In this document: positions 27,269 through 37,458 of the stretch, piece after piece | How the letters are laid out: every line of letters begins with the position of its first letter | Position numbering within the stretch: position 1 is the stretch's first letter | NCBI RefSeq assembly: GCF_031624395.1 | Contig: NZ_JAMQON010000002.1 | Location: forward strand, 586,851-650,850 | Length of the DNA: 64,000 nt | Source: Halomicroarcula saliterrae | GTDB lineage: Archaea > Halobacteriota > Halobacteria > Halobacteriales > Haloarculaceae | Reading direction: 5' to 3' | Position numbers and translations under genes: made by a program | The notes under the pieces: model-generated | Database searches by the model: none | Told to the model about the DNA's origin: nothing | The model's input: the letters and a program-made list of their open reading frames with translations, nothing else

Positions 27269-28311
27269 GCACCGAGGCCGGCGCGCTGGCCAACTTCGAC
27301 CGCGCGATGCGACGGACCTTCAGCTGGTACACCGTCTCGAAAAAGGAGTTCAAAGACGCCATCCGCTCGAAGGGGCTGTGGCTGCTCGGCGTCATCTTCA
27401 CCCTGCTGTTCGTCAGCCCCGTCGCCGGGGCGCTGTATCTGGACTTCGGGGCCGGCACCAGCCAGCAGGCCCAGGCCATCCAGCAACAGGGGATGCAGTT
27501 CCTGCTGTCGAGCCTCTACACCAACACAGTGACCATTCTGGTTCCGATAATCGCCATCTTCGTCGGCTACGCGGCCATCTCCAAGGAGCGGACCTCCGGG
27601 TCGATGAAGATTCTGCTGTCGCTGCCCCACAGCCGCCGTGACGTGCTCGTCGGCAAGGTCATCGGCCGCTGTGCAGTGCTCGGCGTCCCGCTCGTCGTCT
27701 CGCTCGCCGTCACCGCCGCCTTCCTGATGGCGTCGGAGCTCGCCTTCAAGCCGGAGCTGTTCGCGCTGTTCTCGCTGTTCTCGGTCCTGTACGCCCTCGT
27801 CTTCGTCGCGATTACCGTCTCCATCTCGGGGGCGTTCAAGAAGACCCTCTGGTCCGGGGCCGCGAGCTTCATGGTCTACTTCTACTCCACGTTCCTCTGG
27901 AACGCGACCGTCAACAGCTTCGGCCAGCTGCTCCAGCAGCGACTGGGCGTCACCGGGGCCATCCGCTGGCATCTCGTCTTGCTCCTGAAACTCGCCAACC
28001 CGAACCAGGCCTACAAGACGCTCACGACCTCGATGCTGAACACCGGTGACACGCCCGTGCTACGGGCCCGCCTCTCCATGTTCGGCGGGAACGCGGACAC
28101 ACAGACCATCTGCACCGAGGTCCTCAACGGCACCTGGACGAGCCGCGCAGTGCAGTTCGGCGGCCAGACGGTCCAGGTCCCGACGTGTAACGGCGGCGGG
28201 ACGCCAGTGCCGTTCTTCTACTCCGACCCCGTCGTGGCCGTGTTCATGGTCGCGTGGATCGGCATCGCCGCGACGGTCAGCTACTACACGTTCAGCCTGG
28301 CCGACCTGTAG
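27265..28311 (+). CDS. ABC-2 type permease
   Basis: 348 aa with six hydrophobic segments (GLWLLGVIFTLLFVSPVAGA first, VFMVAWIGIAATVSYYTFSL last) and the NosY-like cytoplasmic loop KERTSGSMKILLSLPHSRRD. It pairs with the overlapping ATPase as an exporter. A long external loop of about 90 residues lies between helices five and six and contains two cysteines (TQTICTEVLNG and VPTCNGG) that could form a disulfide. Confidence 0.9.
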   Translation: MSTEAGALANFDRAMRRTFSWYTVSKKEFKDAIRSKGLWLLGVIFTLLFVSPVAGALYLDFGAGTSQQAQAIQQQGMQFLLSSLYTNTVTILVPIIAIFVGYAAISKERTSGSMKILLSLPHSRRDVLVGKVIGRCAVLGVPLVVSLAVTAAFLMASELAFKPELFALFSLFSVLYALVFVAITVSISGAFKKTLWSGAASFMVYFYSTFLWNATVNSFGQLLQQRLGVTGAIRWHLVLLLKLANPNQAYKTLTTSMLNTGDTPVLRARLSMFGGNADTQTICTEVLNGTWTSRAVQFGGQTVQVPTCNGGGTPVPFFYSDPVVAVFMVAWIGIAATVSYYTFSLADL

Positions 28312-28328
28312 GTCGGCCGCGACCCGTT

Positions 28329-30530
<2,202 letters not shown>

Positions 30531-30545
30531 TCAATCACAAGACAC

Positions 30546-30551
30546 TTATCC
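30546..30551 (+). promoter_or_regulatory. TATA-like box deciding the pssD start
   Basis: TTATCC lies about 25-27 nt upstream of ATG 30573 but only a few bases from ATG 30555. It favours 30573 as the translation start of a leaderless transcript. Confidence 0.45.
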
Positions 30552-30572
30552 GACATGGGAGTCCCCGCACCC

Positions 30573-31202
30573 ATGCAGTTCGCCCGCGGAAGCCTCCGAT
30601 ACGCCGCGGTTCCCGCCCTCCTGGCCGCACCGGCGGTGCTCCTGACGCCACTCGCCAGCGCTGCCTGTCTGCTGGCTGGCGCAGGGGTACTGTTCTTCCA
30701 CCGCGACCCGGAGCGGTCGACGCCGCCGACGGGCGTGGTCTCACCGGCCGACGGACACGTCGCTGTCGTTCGCGAAGAGGACGACCGAGTACGGTTGGGC
30801 ATCTACATGCGGGGCCGCGACGTCCACGTCAACCGCGCACCGATGGCCGGCGTCGTCGAGTCCGTCGACCACGTTCCCGGCGCGAACAAACTCGCCTTCC
30901 GCAAGGAGTCGGAACGCAACGAGCGCCTGCGGTTCACGTTCGAGGACTACGACGCGGAGATGATAGCCGGCGCGTTCGCCCGCCGGACCCGGTCGTACGT
31001 CGAGCCGGGCGAGTTCGTCGAACGCGGGCAACGCATCGGCCACATCTCCTTCTCCAGTCGCTTCGACGTCGTCCTGCCGCCGGAATACGATATCGGGGAT
31101 CTCACCGTCGCCGAGGGGAACCGCGTGCTGGCCGGCGAAACGGTCGTCGCACGGCCGAGCGAGGCCGTGACCGTCGATGACTCGGCGGTCGCCGAAAAGT
31201 AG
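30573..31202 (+). CDS. pssD: Archaetidylserine decarboxylase
   Basis: About 209 aa. It has an N-terminal double membrane segment (YAAVPALLAAPAVLLTPLAS), then FFHRDPERSTPP, VVSPADGHV and the C-terminal processing site region HISFSSRFDVVLP, where the serine becomes the pyruvoyl group. It decarboxylates archaetidylserine to archaetidylethanolamine. In haloarchaea this lipid pathway is tied to archaeosortase-dependent anchoring of PGF-CTERM proteins. Its usual partner pssA is not adjacent here. It is divergent from ligA. Confidence 0.88.
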   Translation: MQFARGSLRYAAVPALLAAPAVLLTPLASAACLLAGAGVLFFHRDPERSTPPTGVVSPADGHVAVVREEDDRVRLGIYMRGRDVHVNRAPMAGVVESVDHVPGANKLAFRKESERNERLRFTFEDYDAEMIAGAFARRTRSYVEPGEFVERGQRIGHISFSSRFDVVLPPEYDIGDLTVAEGNRVLAGETVVARPSEAVTVDDSAVAEK

Positions 31203-31207
31203 TCGGG

Positions 31208-32326
31208 TTACAGCCCAGCGACGTCTTCGATGGCGTCGGTGAGCGCCTCGATGGACTCGACGGTGTGTTCGCCCATGTGACCGATGCGGAACGACTCCTC
31301 GCTCAGGTCGCCGTAGCCGCTGGAAAACACCATGTCGTACTCCTCGGAGACGGCCTCGACCGTCGCGGCCACGTCGATGTCCTGCGTGTTCTCGACGCAG
31401 GTCACCGTCTGGGACTCGTACCCCTCCTCGGCGAACAGGCCGAAGTGCTCTCTGGCCCACTCGTGGGTGTACTCCTTCATGTCCTGGTGGCGCTGGTCGC
31501 GGGCCTCGTGGCCCTCTTCGAGCATGTGTTTCATCTGCTTGCGGTAGGCCAGCATGATGGGGATAGCAGGAGTAGAATGGGTCTGGCCCTTCCGGTCGTA
31601 GTAGTCCAGACAGCGCTGGAAACCGCCGTACCACGAGGCGGAGTCTTTCTCCAGTTCGCGCTCGTAGGCGGCGTCGCTGACGGTACACACCGCGAGGCCG
31701 GGCGGCATCGCGAAGGCCTTCTGGGTCGAGGTGAAGATGGCGTCGATGTTGTGGGCCTCGATGTCGATGTAGTCGCCGCCCAGACAGGAGATGGCGTCGA
31801 CGACGAAGTACGTGTCCGGGTAGTCGCCGAGCAGGTCACCGATCTCCTCGACGGGGTTGCGCACGCCCGTGGAGGTCTCGTTCATCACGACGCCGACAGC
31901 GTCGTACCCCTCGTCGCTCGACTCCAGCGCGTCACGGATGTCCTCGGGCTTGACCGCCGTGCCCCAGTCGTACTCGACGCGGTCGACCGATTTGCCGAGT
32001 CGCTCCGCGACGTTGGCCTGACGTTCGCTGAAGCTCCCGGAGGTCCCAACCAGCATGTTGTCCTCGACGAGGTTCAGGGTCGTCGCCTCCCAGAACTCGG
32101 TGCCGGAGGCCGACAGGACGATGACGTTGTCGTCGGTGTCGAGGAACTCCTTCGTGTCCTCGACGATGGTCGTATAGAGGTCGGTCATCCGGTCCATCCG
32201 GTGGCCGAACATCGGCTGGGCCATCTCCTGAACGACGTCGTCACGAACTTCGGTCGGGCCGGGGAGATACAGCGTCTTCTCGGGATAATCGCCTGTGTAT
32301 TCCTGTTTCTTGGTCACGTGAGCCAC
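31208..32326 (-). CDS. Class V PLP aminotransferase (alanine-glyoxylate/serine-pyruvate type)
   Basis: 372 aa with a GTG start. Substrate-loop and PLP motifs are LYLPGPTEVRDDVVQEM, SASGTEFWEATTLN, FVVDAISCLGGDYID and the Schiff-base lysine in FTSTQKAFAMPPGLAV. The family moves amino groups between alanine or serine and glyoxylate or pyruvate; which pair is used here cannot be told. It converges on pssD with 5 nt between ends. Confidence 0.88.
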   Translation of the reverse strand: MAHVTKKQEYTGDYPEKTLYLPGPTEVRDDVVQEMAQPMFGHRMDRMTDLYTTIVEDTKEFLDTDDNVIVLSASGTEFWEATTLNLVEDNMLVGTSGSFSERQANVAERLGKSVDRVEYDWGTAVKPEDIRDALESSDEGYDAVGVVMNETSTGVRNPVEEIGDLLGDYPDTYFVVDAISCLGGDYIDIEAHNIDAIFTSTQKAFAMPPGLAVCTVSDAAYERELEKDSASWYGGFQRCLDYYDRKGQTHSTPAIPIMLAYRKQMKHMLEEGHEARDQRHQDMKEYTHEWAREHFGLFAEEGYESQTVTCVENTQDIDVAATVEAVSEEYDMVFSSGYGDLSEESFRIGHMGEHTVESIEALTDAIEDVAGL

Positions 32327-32384
32327 CTAGTACCGGCACTTTCGCGTGCGGTGGCATGGTAGTTTTGATACGGTGGCGCCCGCG

Positions 32385-32864
32385 TCAGCCGACGGCCCGG
32401 GCGACCGACGAGACCACGATAGCGTACGCGAGCGGTCCCAAGAGCGAGCCCAGCGAGAGCTGACCGGTACCCGGGAGGACCAGCGCGAGCGACCAGAGCG
32501 CCAGCGGCGCCACGGCGAGTGCGGAGCCACCACGGGAGAACGCCTCGCCCAGCGAGGGTTGTCTGGCGGCAAAGAGGCCGGCGGCGAGGGCGGCGACGGC
32601 GGCCAGAACCAGCGTGTTCGGCGGGGCGACGAAGGGCAGTGTCACCAGACCGAAGACGGCCACGAGGAAGCCGACCGTCGTGGCGTCGCTGCTCCCGTCG
32701 TCGACCGACTCATCGTAGTCCGCCTGCTGGTCGGCACGGTCCTGAACGGGGCGCCCGCTGTCCGCGTCGATAGCGCTCGGAAAGTCCACACCGCAGTGCA
32801 TACACCACGTCGCCGTCGAGCTGACCTTCCCGGCACACTCCGGGCAGCGGGGGTCAGAAACCAT
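32385..32864 (-). CDS. Zinc-ribbon membrane protein
   Basis: 159 aa. An N-terminal zinc ribbon (DPRCPECAGK and TWCMHCGVDF, two CxxC pairs) is joined by an acidic linker to three or four membrane helices (TVGFLVAVFGLVTLPFVAPP; TLVLAAVAALAAGLFAA; LGPLAYAIVVSSVARAV). The role is unknown; such proteins often accompany membrane quality-control or transport genes. Confidence 0.75.
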   Translation of the reverse strand: MVSDPRCPECAGKVSSTATWCMHCGVDFPSAIDADSGRPVQDRADQQADYDESVDDGSSDATTVGFLVAVFGLVTLPFVAPPNTLVLAAVAALAAGLFAARQPSLGEAFSRGGSALAVAPLALWSLALVLPGTGQLSLGSLLGPLAYAIVVSSVARAVG

Positions 32865-32942
32865 ACCGCATATCGGTACGGTGCCGTGTTAGCCGTTGGG
32901 GTCGGGGCTAGATTCATACCTGAAGACCGGACAAGGTACGCT

Positions 32943-33560
32943 ATGGACTGGGTCGCGCAGGCCGAACAGCTCCTGTACGACGGCGAGTCGATACGAGAGA
33001 CGGTCCCGGTCGGAGCCAGCGGCGTCGTCGTGACGAGCCACCGCCTGCTGGCCTTTACCCCCGACCGAGAGGGTGCGAACTTCCGCCAGGTCGACCGGCC
33101 AAACGTCGAGGGAGCGACGTACCGGACCAGCGGCGAGTTCCGGTTCCTTCAGCAGGCGGTGAAGGCGCTCGTCGTGGGCGCGGTGCTGGTCGTCGCCGGA
33201 ACGACCGTCAGTCTCGACGGGATGGTCTCCGGTATCTCGCTGGACAGCGGGGGCGCGGCGGGCGCCGTCGGTATCGGCGGTATGCTGGGACTGCTCCAGT
33301 CGATGCTGTCCCTGCTGGCGCAACTGGACGACCTGCTGCGGTTGTTCGGCGGACTCGCGCTGGCGTTCGGGGTGGTCGTGCTGGCGGTGTACGTCTGGAG
33401 CCGCGAGCGACTGCTCGTCATCGCCGTCGCCGGCGGCGACGACATCGAACTGACCGCGCCCGACGACGAGGGCGCCGTCGAGCAGTTGCGGGCCGCGGTG
33501 GTCCCGGGCGACGAGGGAGCGGCGCCGCCGTCGCCCCCTGCCGACGACCCGCTGGCGTGA
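32943..33560 (+). CDS. PH-like membrane protein
   Basis: 205 aa. The N-terminal half resembles a bacterial PH-type domain (LLYDGESIRETVPVGASGVV, then VTSHRLLAFTPDREG). Two glycine-rich hydrophobic segments follow (AVKALVVGAVLVVAGTTVSL; LFGGLALAFGVVVLAVYVW), then an acidic tail. Function is unknown. It is 33 nt upstream of uvrC and may share its transcript. Confidence 0.7.
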   Translation: MDWVAQAEQLLYDGESIRETVPVGASGVVVTSHRLLAFTPDREGANFRQVDRPNVEGATYRTSGEFRFLQQAVKALVVGAVLVVAGTTVSLDGMVSGISLDSGGAAGAVGIGGMLGLLQSMLSLLAQLDDLLRLFGGLALAFGVVVLAVYVWSRERLLVIAVAGGDDIELTAPDDEGAVEQLRAAVVPGDEGAAPPSPPADDPLA

Positions 33561-33593
33561 CGTTCAACACCGCCGAGCGCCTACCGGCCCCTG

Positions 33594-35327
33594 ATGGACG
33601 CAGACGGCGTTCGCGAGCGGGCGAGTGCGCTCCCCGACGAGCCCGGCATCTACCAGTTCGAGGACGGCGACGGGCGCGTCCTCTACGTCGGCAAGGCCGT
33701 CTCGCTGCGTGAGCGGGTTCGTTCGTACGCCGACCCGCGCAGCCACCGTATCGCGAAGATGGTCCAGCGGGCGGCGGCCATCGACTTCGCGGTCACCGAC
33801 ACCGAGACGCAGGCGCTCCTGCTGGAAGCCAACCTTATAAAACGCCACCGGCCGCCGTACAACGTCCGGCTGAAAGACGACAAGTCCTACCCGCTGGTCC
33901 AGTTCACCGACCACGCAGTCCCGCGCATCGAGGTGACCCGGGACCCCGACGAAGGGGCGACCGTCTACGGTCCGTTCACCGACAAGGGCCGCGTGGAGAC
34001 GGTCGTGAAGGCCCTGCGGGAGACCTACGGGCTGCGGGGCTGTTCGGACCACAAGTACAGCAACCGCGACCGGCCGTGTCTCGACTACGAGATGGGTATC
34101 TGCACCGCGCCCTGTACCGGCGAGATCTCCCGGAGCGACTACGCCGCCGACGTCGAGAGCGCCAGACGCTTCTTCGAGGGCGAGGTGGGCGCGCTCGCTG
34201 ACCCGCTCCGACGGGAGATGGAGCACGCCGCTCAGGACCGGGAGTTCGAGCGGGCCGCGAACCTGCGGGACAAACTGGGCGCCGTCGAGGCGCTCCACGG
34301 CGAGAGCGACACCGCCGTCAGCGACGCGGGCAGCGGGGCCGCGACCGACGTGCTGGGCGCCGTCGTCGAGGGCGACAGGGCGGTCGTCGCACGGCTCCAC
34401 GCCGAGGGCGGGAAACTGGTCGAACGCGACCGGTACACGCTCGATGCCCCCGACGGCGAGGGGCCGGCCGGCGTCTACCGGGCGTTCATCCCGCAGTTCT
34501 ACGCCGAGCGGGAGCTCCCCAGCCGAATCCTCTGTGGGGAGGACCCGGCCGACGCGGACATCGAGCGGTGGCTCGACGGCGAAGGCGTCTCCCTGCGGGT
34601 TCCCGGGGCCGGCCGGGAGGCGACGCTCGTGGACCTGGCGCTGAAGAACGCCCAGCAGCGCGGCGGGCGCGACGACGGCGTGGCCGCGCTGGCCGACGCG
34701 CTGGGTATCGACCGCCCGACGCGCATCGAGGGGTTCGACGTGAGTCACGCACAGGGGAAAAGCGCCGTCGGGTCGAACGTCCTCGCCGTCGACGGCGACC
34801 CCGACACGAGCGGCTACCGGCGCAAGAAGCTCACCGAGCGCAACGACGACTACGCCAACATGCGCGAGCTCGTCCGCTGGCGGGCGGCGCGTGCCGTCGA
34901 AGGCAGGGACGACCGCCCGGACCCCGACCTGCTGCTCATCGACGGCGGCGACGGGCAACTCGGAGCCGCCCGGGACGCGCTGGCCGAGACCGGCTGGGAC
35001 GTACCCGCTATCGCGCTCGCGAAGGACGAGGAACTGGTCGTCACGCCGGAGCGGGCGTACGACTGGGCCGACGACGCCCCCCACCTGCATCTCCTCCAGC
35101 GGGTCCGGGACGAGGCCCACCGATTTGCCGTCCAGTACCACCAGACGCTGCGGGACGAGGTATCGACACCGCTCGACGACCTCCCGGGCATCGGTCCCGC
35201 GACCCGCAAGGCCCTGCTCCGGCGCTTTGGCAGCGTCGAGCGCATCCGTGCGGCCGACAGCGAGGAGCTGACCACCGTCGACGGCGTCGGGAGCGCCACA
35301 GCGGAGACGATTCGGACGCGGCTGTGA
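33594..35327 (+). CDS. uvrC: Excinuclease ABC subunit C
   Basis: 577 aa. It makes both incisions in nucleotide excision repair with UvrA and UvrB, which are not in this window. Domains in order: GIY-YIG nuclease ([18 protein letters not shown], residues 18-35); Cys-rich region ([13 protein letters not shown]); UvrB-contact UVR region (near residue 215); RNase H-like nuclease ([16 protein letters not shown] and [11 protein letters not shown], with the catalytic acidic residues); tandem HhH ([18 protein letters not shown]). It is full length. Confidence 0.97.
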   Translation: MDADGVRERASALPDEPGIYQFEDGDGRVLYVGKAVSLRERVRSYADPRSHRIAKMVQRAAAIDFAVTDTETQALLLEANLIKRHRPPYNVRLKDDKSYPLVQFTDHAVPRIEVTRDPDEGATVYGPFTDKGRVETVVKALRETYGLRGCSDHKYSNRDRPCLDYEMGICTAPCTGEISRSDYAADVESARRFFEGEVGALADPLRREMEHAAQDREFERAANLRDKLGAVEALHGESDTAVSDAGSGAATDVLGAVVEGDRAVVARLHAEGGKLVERDRYTLDAPDGEGPAGVYRAFIPQFYAERELPSRILCGEDPADADIERWLDGEGVSLRVPGAGREATLVDLALKNAQQRGGRDDGVAALADALGIDRPTRIEGFDVSHAQGKSAVGSNVLAVDGDPDTSGYRRKKLTERNDDYANMRELVRWRAARAVEGRDDRPDPDLLLIDGGDGQLGAARDALAETGWDVPAIALAKDEELVVTPERAYDWADDAPHLHLLQRVRDEAHRFAVQYHQTLRDEVSTPLDDLPGIGPATRKALLRRFGSVERIRAADSEELTTVDGVGSATAETIRTRL

Positions 35328-35666
35328 GTCCGCTGTCGCCGTGGCCGACCTCTTTCGGGCCGGAGGAAGGCTCAGACACTCGTAATTCTGGTTGAGAACC
35401 AGCAGCGCGGCGGTCAGCAGTCGACCGCATCGCTGACCGAGCCACGGGGAGCGGGGCCGCATAAACGTCTATGTGCGATATCAAACGGCGGCAGAGAGCG
35501 GTCACCGGGGAGTCGGGCGGTGGCCTGCAACCGCCACAGCACTGCTTCGCCGCTCGTTCGGGTCCATCAAATTTTCCGAGATATACCACCGATTGTGTGA
35601 TCTGTATCCGTATTCTAATTGAATATCTCAGTTTATCCCGATTGTAATGAGATGAATGACATTTGC
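35328..35666. other. Spacer after uvrC with a small hairpin
   Basis: No gene is supported on either strand. CTGGTT-GAG-AACCAG at 35388-35402 forms a 6-bp stem about 60 nt past the uvrC stop, without a T-run. The right part (35560-35660) is markedly AT-rich and probably belongs to the promoter region of the next gene. Confidence 0.5.
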
Positions 35667-35678
35667 CATGGTGTGCCA
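35667..35678 (+). promoter_or_regulatory. CATGGTGTGCCA box upstream of the wHTH gene
   Basis: This element lies about 40-50 nt before ATG 35718, just upstream of a weak TATA-like region (TTACCC, 35689-35694). The same CATGG-yryr-CCA pattern occurs twice upstream of the HTH-10 regulator at 36126-36815. A shared regulator-binding site is inferred. Confidence 0.45.
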
Positions 35679-35717
35679 ACGTCAGGACTTACCCGTATGT
35701 CAATATAATGGTATTCC

Positions 35718-36071
35718 ATGACGGAAAATTCGACGTTGGCCGGGGCGGACAAGCTCGGTCCCGCACTGGAGGTTCTCGCAAACAGGTACCGACGGGAGTT
35801 GCTGCTGGCACTCCTGATAGAGAACCCACAGAACGACGACGACCGCGACCCGCTCGACATCATCGACCCCCCACAGGAACCCGAACTGCTCGAAACCGAG
35901 CTGTTTCACAAACACCTGCCGAAGCTCGAGGCGATGGGGTTCATCGAGTGGGACCGAGACAGCGGGAAGGTAGTGAAAGGACCCGACTGGGACGATATCG
36001 AACCCGTGCTCTCGCTTATCTACCATCACCAGGACGAGCTGCCGTCCGGCTGGCTCTCCAGTGGCGATTGA
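35718..36071 (+). CDS. Winged-helix (DUF7344-like) regulator
   Basis: 117 aa. The predicted wHTH runs from LGPALEVLANRYRRELLLAL through ETELFHKHLPKLEAMGFIEW to a wing (DRDSGKVVKGP). This is the usual haloarchaeal DUF7344-type pattern. There is no ligand domain. It probably acts as a transcriptional regulator. The stop codon sits inside GATTGAAACGG, a sequence shared with the end of the HalOD1 gene at 37239. Confidence 0.72.
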   Translation: MTENSTLAGADKLGPALEVLANRYRRELLLALLIENPQNDDDRDPLDIIDPPQEPELLETELFHKHLPKLEAMGFIEWDRDSGKVVKGPDWDDIEPVLSLIYHHQDELPSGWLSSGD

Positions 36072-36131
36072 AACGGTTCACTCACCGCTGTCGTGCGGTC
36101 GGTCTGCGTCGATTTTCGGCGGCTACTACAG
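36066..36131. repeat. Dispersed repeat, copy A
   Basis: This copy begins GATTGAAACGG across the stop of the wHTH gene, contains GCTGTCGTGCGGTCGG (36087-36102), and ends in GGCTACTACAG, overlapping the stop of the convergent HTH-10 gene. A second copy with the same landmarks follows the HalOD1 gene. Confidence 0.6.
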
Positions 36132-36815
36132 CTCCCGTCCCGACGGGTCGAACTCATCCTGGGCCTCTATCGCCGCGACCAGCGAGTTGTCCACGAGCGC
36201 GACGATAGCGCGCCGGAGGCGCTCGGTCACCGCCTGGTCGGAGATGCCGAACTCGTCGGCCAGGTCCTGCGTAGACAGCTCCCGGGGCAGCGAGTAGTAC
36301 CCCCCTTGCACCGCCCGCACCAGCGTGTCGCGCTGGCGCTGTGTCAGCCCGTAGAACGGGCCGCTCTCCGGTCGCGTCGGGTTGTAGATGCGACCGACTT
36401 CGAGCGTGATGTTCGCGTCCGAGCAGTACGCCTTGAACGAACCCAGCGACTCGTGAGAGTGGAATCGGAGCTCGATCTCCCACGTCTGTGGCCCGCCGGT
36501 GGCGCTGAGCAGGTTGGCGTTCGTCTCGTGGATGCCCCGGAACAGGCGGTCTTCGGTGACGTCCCAGTCGAGGGCGAACAGCGTCCGGTCGTCGTGTGAG
36601 CTCACCTCCTGGATATCACGCACGGAGGGGTGGTCCTGTACCGCCTCCCTGAACGCCTGACTCTCGTCCGTGCCGAAAATAGAGAAGAAAGGGACAGCCT
36701 GCTCCCCGAGTGGCACCAAGTTCTCGAGGACGATGCTGCTCCCGCTGGAGATGTCCAGAATCCGTCCCAACTCAAACGAGTTGGCATGGACACGCAGATG
36801 CGCGATAACGCTCAT
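36126..36815 (-). CDS. Bat-like HTH-10 transcriptional regulator
   Basis: 229 aa. The N-terminal 150 residues resemble the bacterioopsin-activator GAF/HTH-associated domain (GRILDISSGSSIVLENLVPL; RLFRGIHETNANLLSATGG). The C-terminus is the HTH-10 domain: LTQRQRDTLVRAVQGGYYSL, PRELSTQDLADEFGISDQAV and TERLRRAI. The family activates or represses genes in response to redox, light or metabolic cues. The ATG at 36815 is supported by a TATTTAC box at 36840-36846, and palindromic boxes lie directly upstream of that. Confidence 0.88.
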   Translation of the reverse strand: MSVIAHLRVHANSFELGRILDISSGSSIVLENLVPLGEQAVPFFSIFGTDESQAFREAVQDHPSVRDIQEVSSHDDRTLFALDWDVTEDRLFRGIHETNANLLSATGGPQTWEIELRFHSHESLGSFKAYCSDANITLEVGRIYNPTRPESGPFYGLTQRQRDTLVRAVQGGYYSLPRELSTQDLADEFGISDQAVTERLRRAIVALVDNSLVAAIEAQDEFDPSGREL

Positions 36816-36853
36816 TTCGTAAGCGTTGCGCCGTCGTGTGTAAATATCGGCGG

Positions 36854-36894
36854 CATGGCACACCAACCTGCCACCACAACATGGTGTACCATGT
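36854..36894 (-). promoter_or_regulatory. Two operator-like boxes upstream of the HTH-10 gene
   Basis: CATGGCACACCA at 36854-36865 and ACATGGTGTACCATGT at 36879-36894 (a 7-bp perfect palindrome with a 2-nt centre) lie 8 and 33 nt upstream of the TATA box. Spacing and symmetry suit an activator or autoregulatory site. Confidence 0.5.
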
Positions 36895-37029
36895 TTGTCG
36901 GCAGGCCTTTGTAGGTGGCACTCCTCGTAACATCCGGATAAACGCCCTTCGCGGAGAGCTTCCTCACAGTAGTCCTGCGGCGCACTGAGTCGGACCACAG
37001 CTTCGGGTCGCGGCCGAGTACCACATCTA

Positions 37030-37239
37030 ATGAAAGACGACTACAAATCCGCGGTCACGATCACAAATCCGGACGAATTCGAGGCCGCGCTGGCCGCGAT
37101 TATCGAGATAGCCATCGAAGACGACGTCGACGTCCGCGGCGCCTGGGAGTTCCGGACAGACGGCTCGACCCGCGACTGGGATGTCAACATCACCGAGCTG
37201 GCAAAGCGATTCGAGGGCGACGACCGTAGTACCGATTGA
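37030..37239 (+). CDS. HalOD1 output-domain protein
   Basis: 69 aa, ATG start. A single small domain reads VTITNPDEFEAALAAIIEI and GAWEFRTDGSTRDWDVNITE, the pattern of the HalOD1 output domain of haloarchaeal signalling proteins. As a stand-alone unit it may be a partner in the local regulator cluster. No convincing promoter is visible just upstream. Confidence 0.7.
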   Translation: MKDDYKSAVTITNPDEFEAALAAIIEIAIEDDVDVRGAWEFRTDGSTRDWDVNITELAKRFEGDDRSTD

Positions 37240-37366
37240 AACGGGTTCCGCACCGACCGAACCGTCCTCAGAAATCGAAGATTTCTGATGGGCTGCACGA
37301 GAGCTTCGCTCTCGTGAACGGCTGTCGTGCGGTCGGGTGTGCATCGATGCTCGATGGCTACTGTAG
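37234..37366. repeat. Dispersed repeat, copy B, with an inserted double hairpin
   Basis: It starts with GATTGAAACGG across the HalOD1 stop, contains GCTGTCGTGCGGTCGG (37321-37336), and ends with GGCTACTGTAG. It matches copy A except for about 70 extra nt that carry two hairpins. It may be a relic of a duplicated stretch that included the 3' end of an HTH-10 gene. Confidence 0.6.
37268..37316. other. Two tandem perfect hairpins with complementary loops
   Basis: TCAGAAATC-GAA-GATTTCTGA (37268-37288) and CACGAGAGC-TTC-GCTCTCGTG (37296-37316) are each perfect 9-bp stems with 3-nt loops, 7 nt apart. The loops GAA and TTC are complementary. No T-run follows. A terminator, RNA-processing signal or small repetitive element are all possible. 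Confidence 0.65.
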
Positions 37367-37458
37367 TTCCGGAGGGCGCCACTCCGCGTGGGACACGGAC
37401 GAACCGGACGGGTGGCTCCGACCCAAGGGATTTCTCCGTGCCGGGACTACCGAACGAC

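Noticed and set aside
33564..35462. 632-aa minus-strand reading frame opposite uvrC
   Set aside because: It is the antisense shadow of a strongly supported UvrC; its residues (runs of V, R, G) follow from GC-rich antisense codons.
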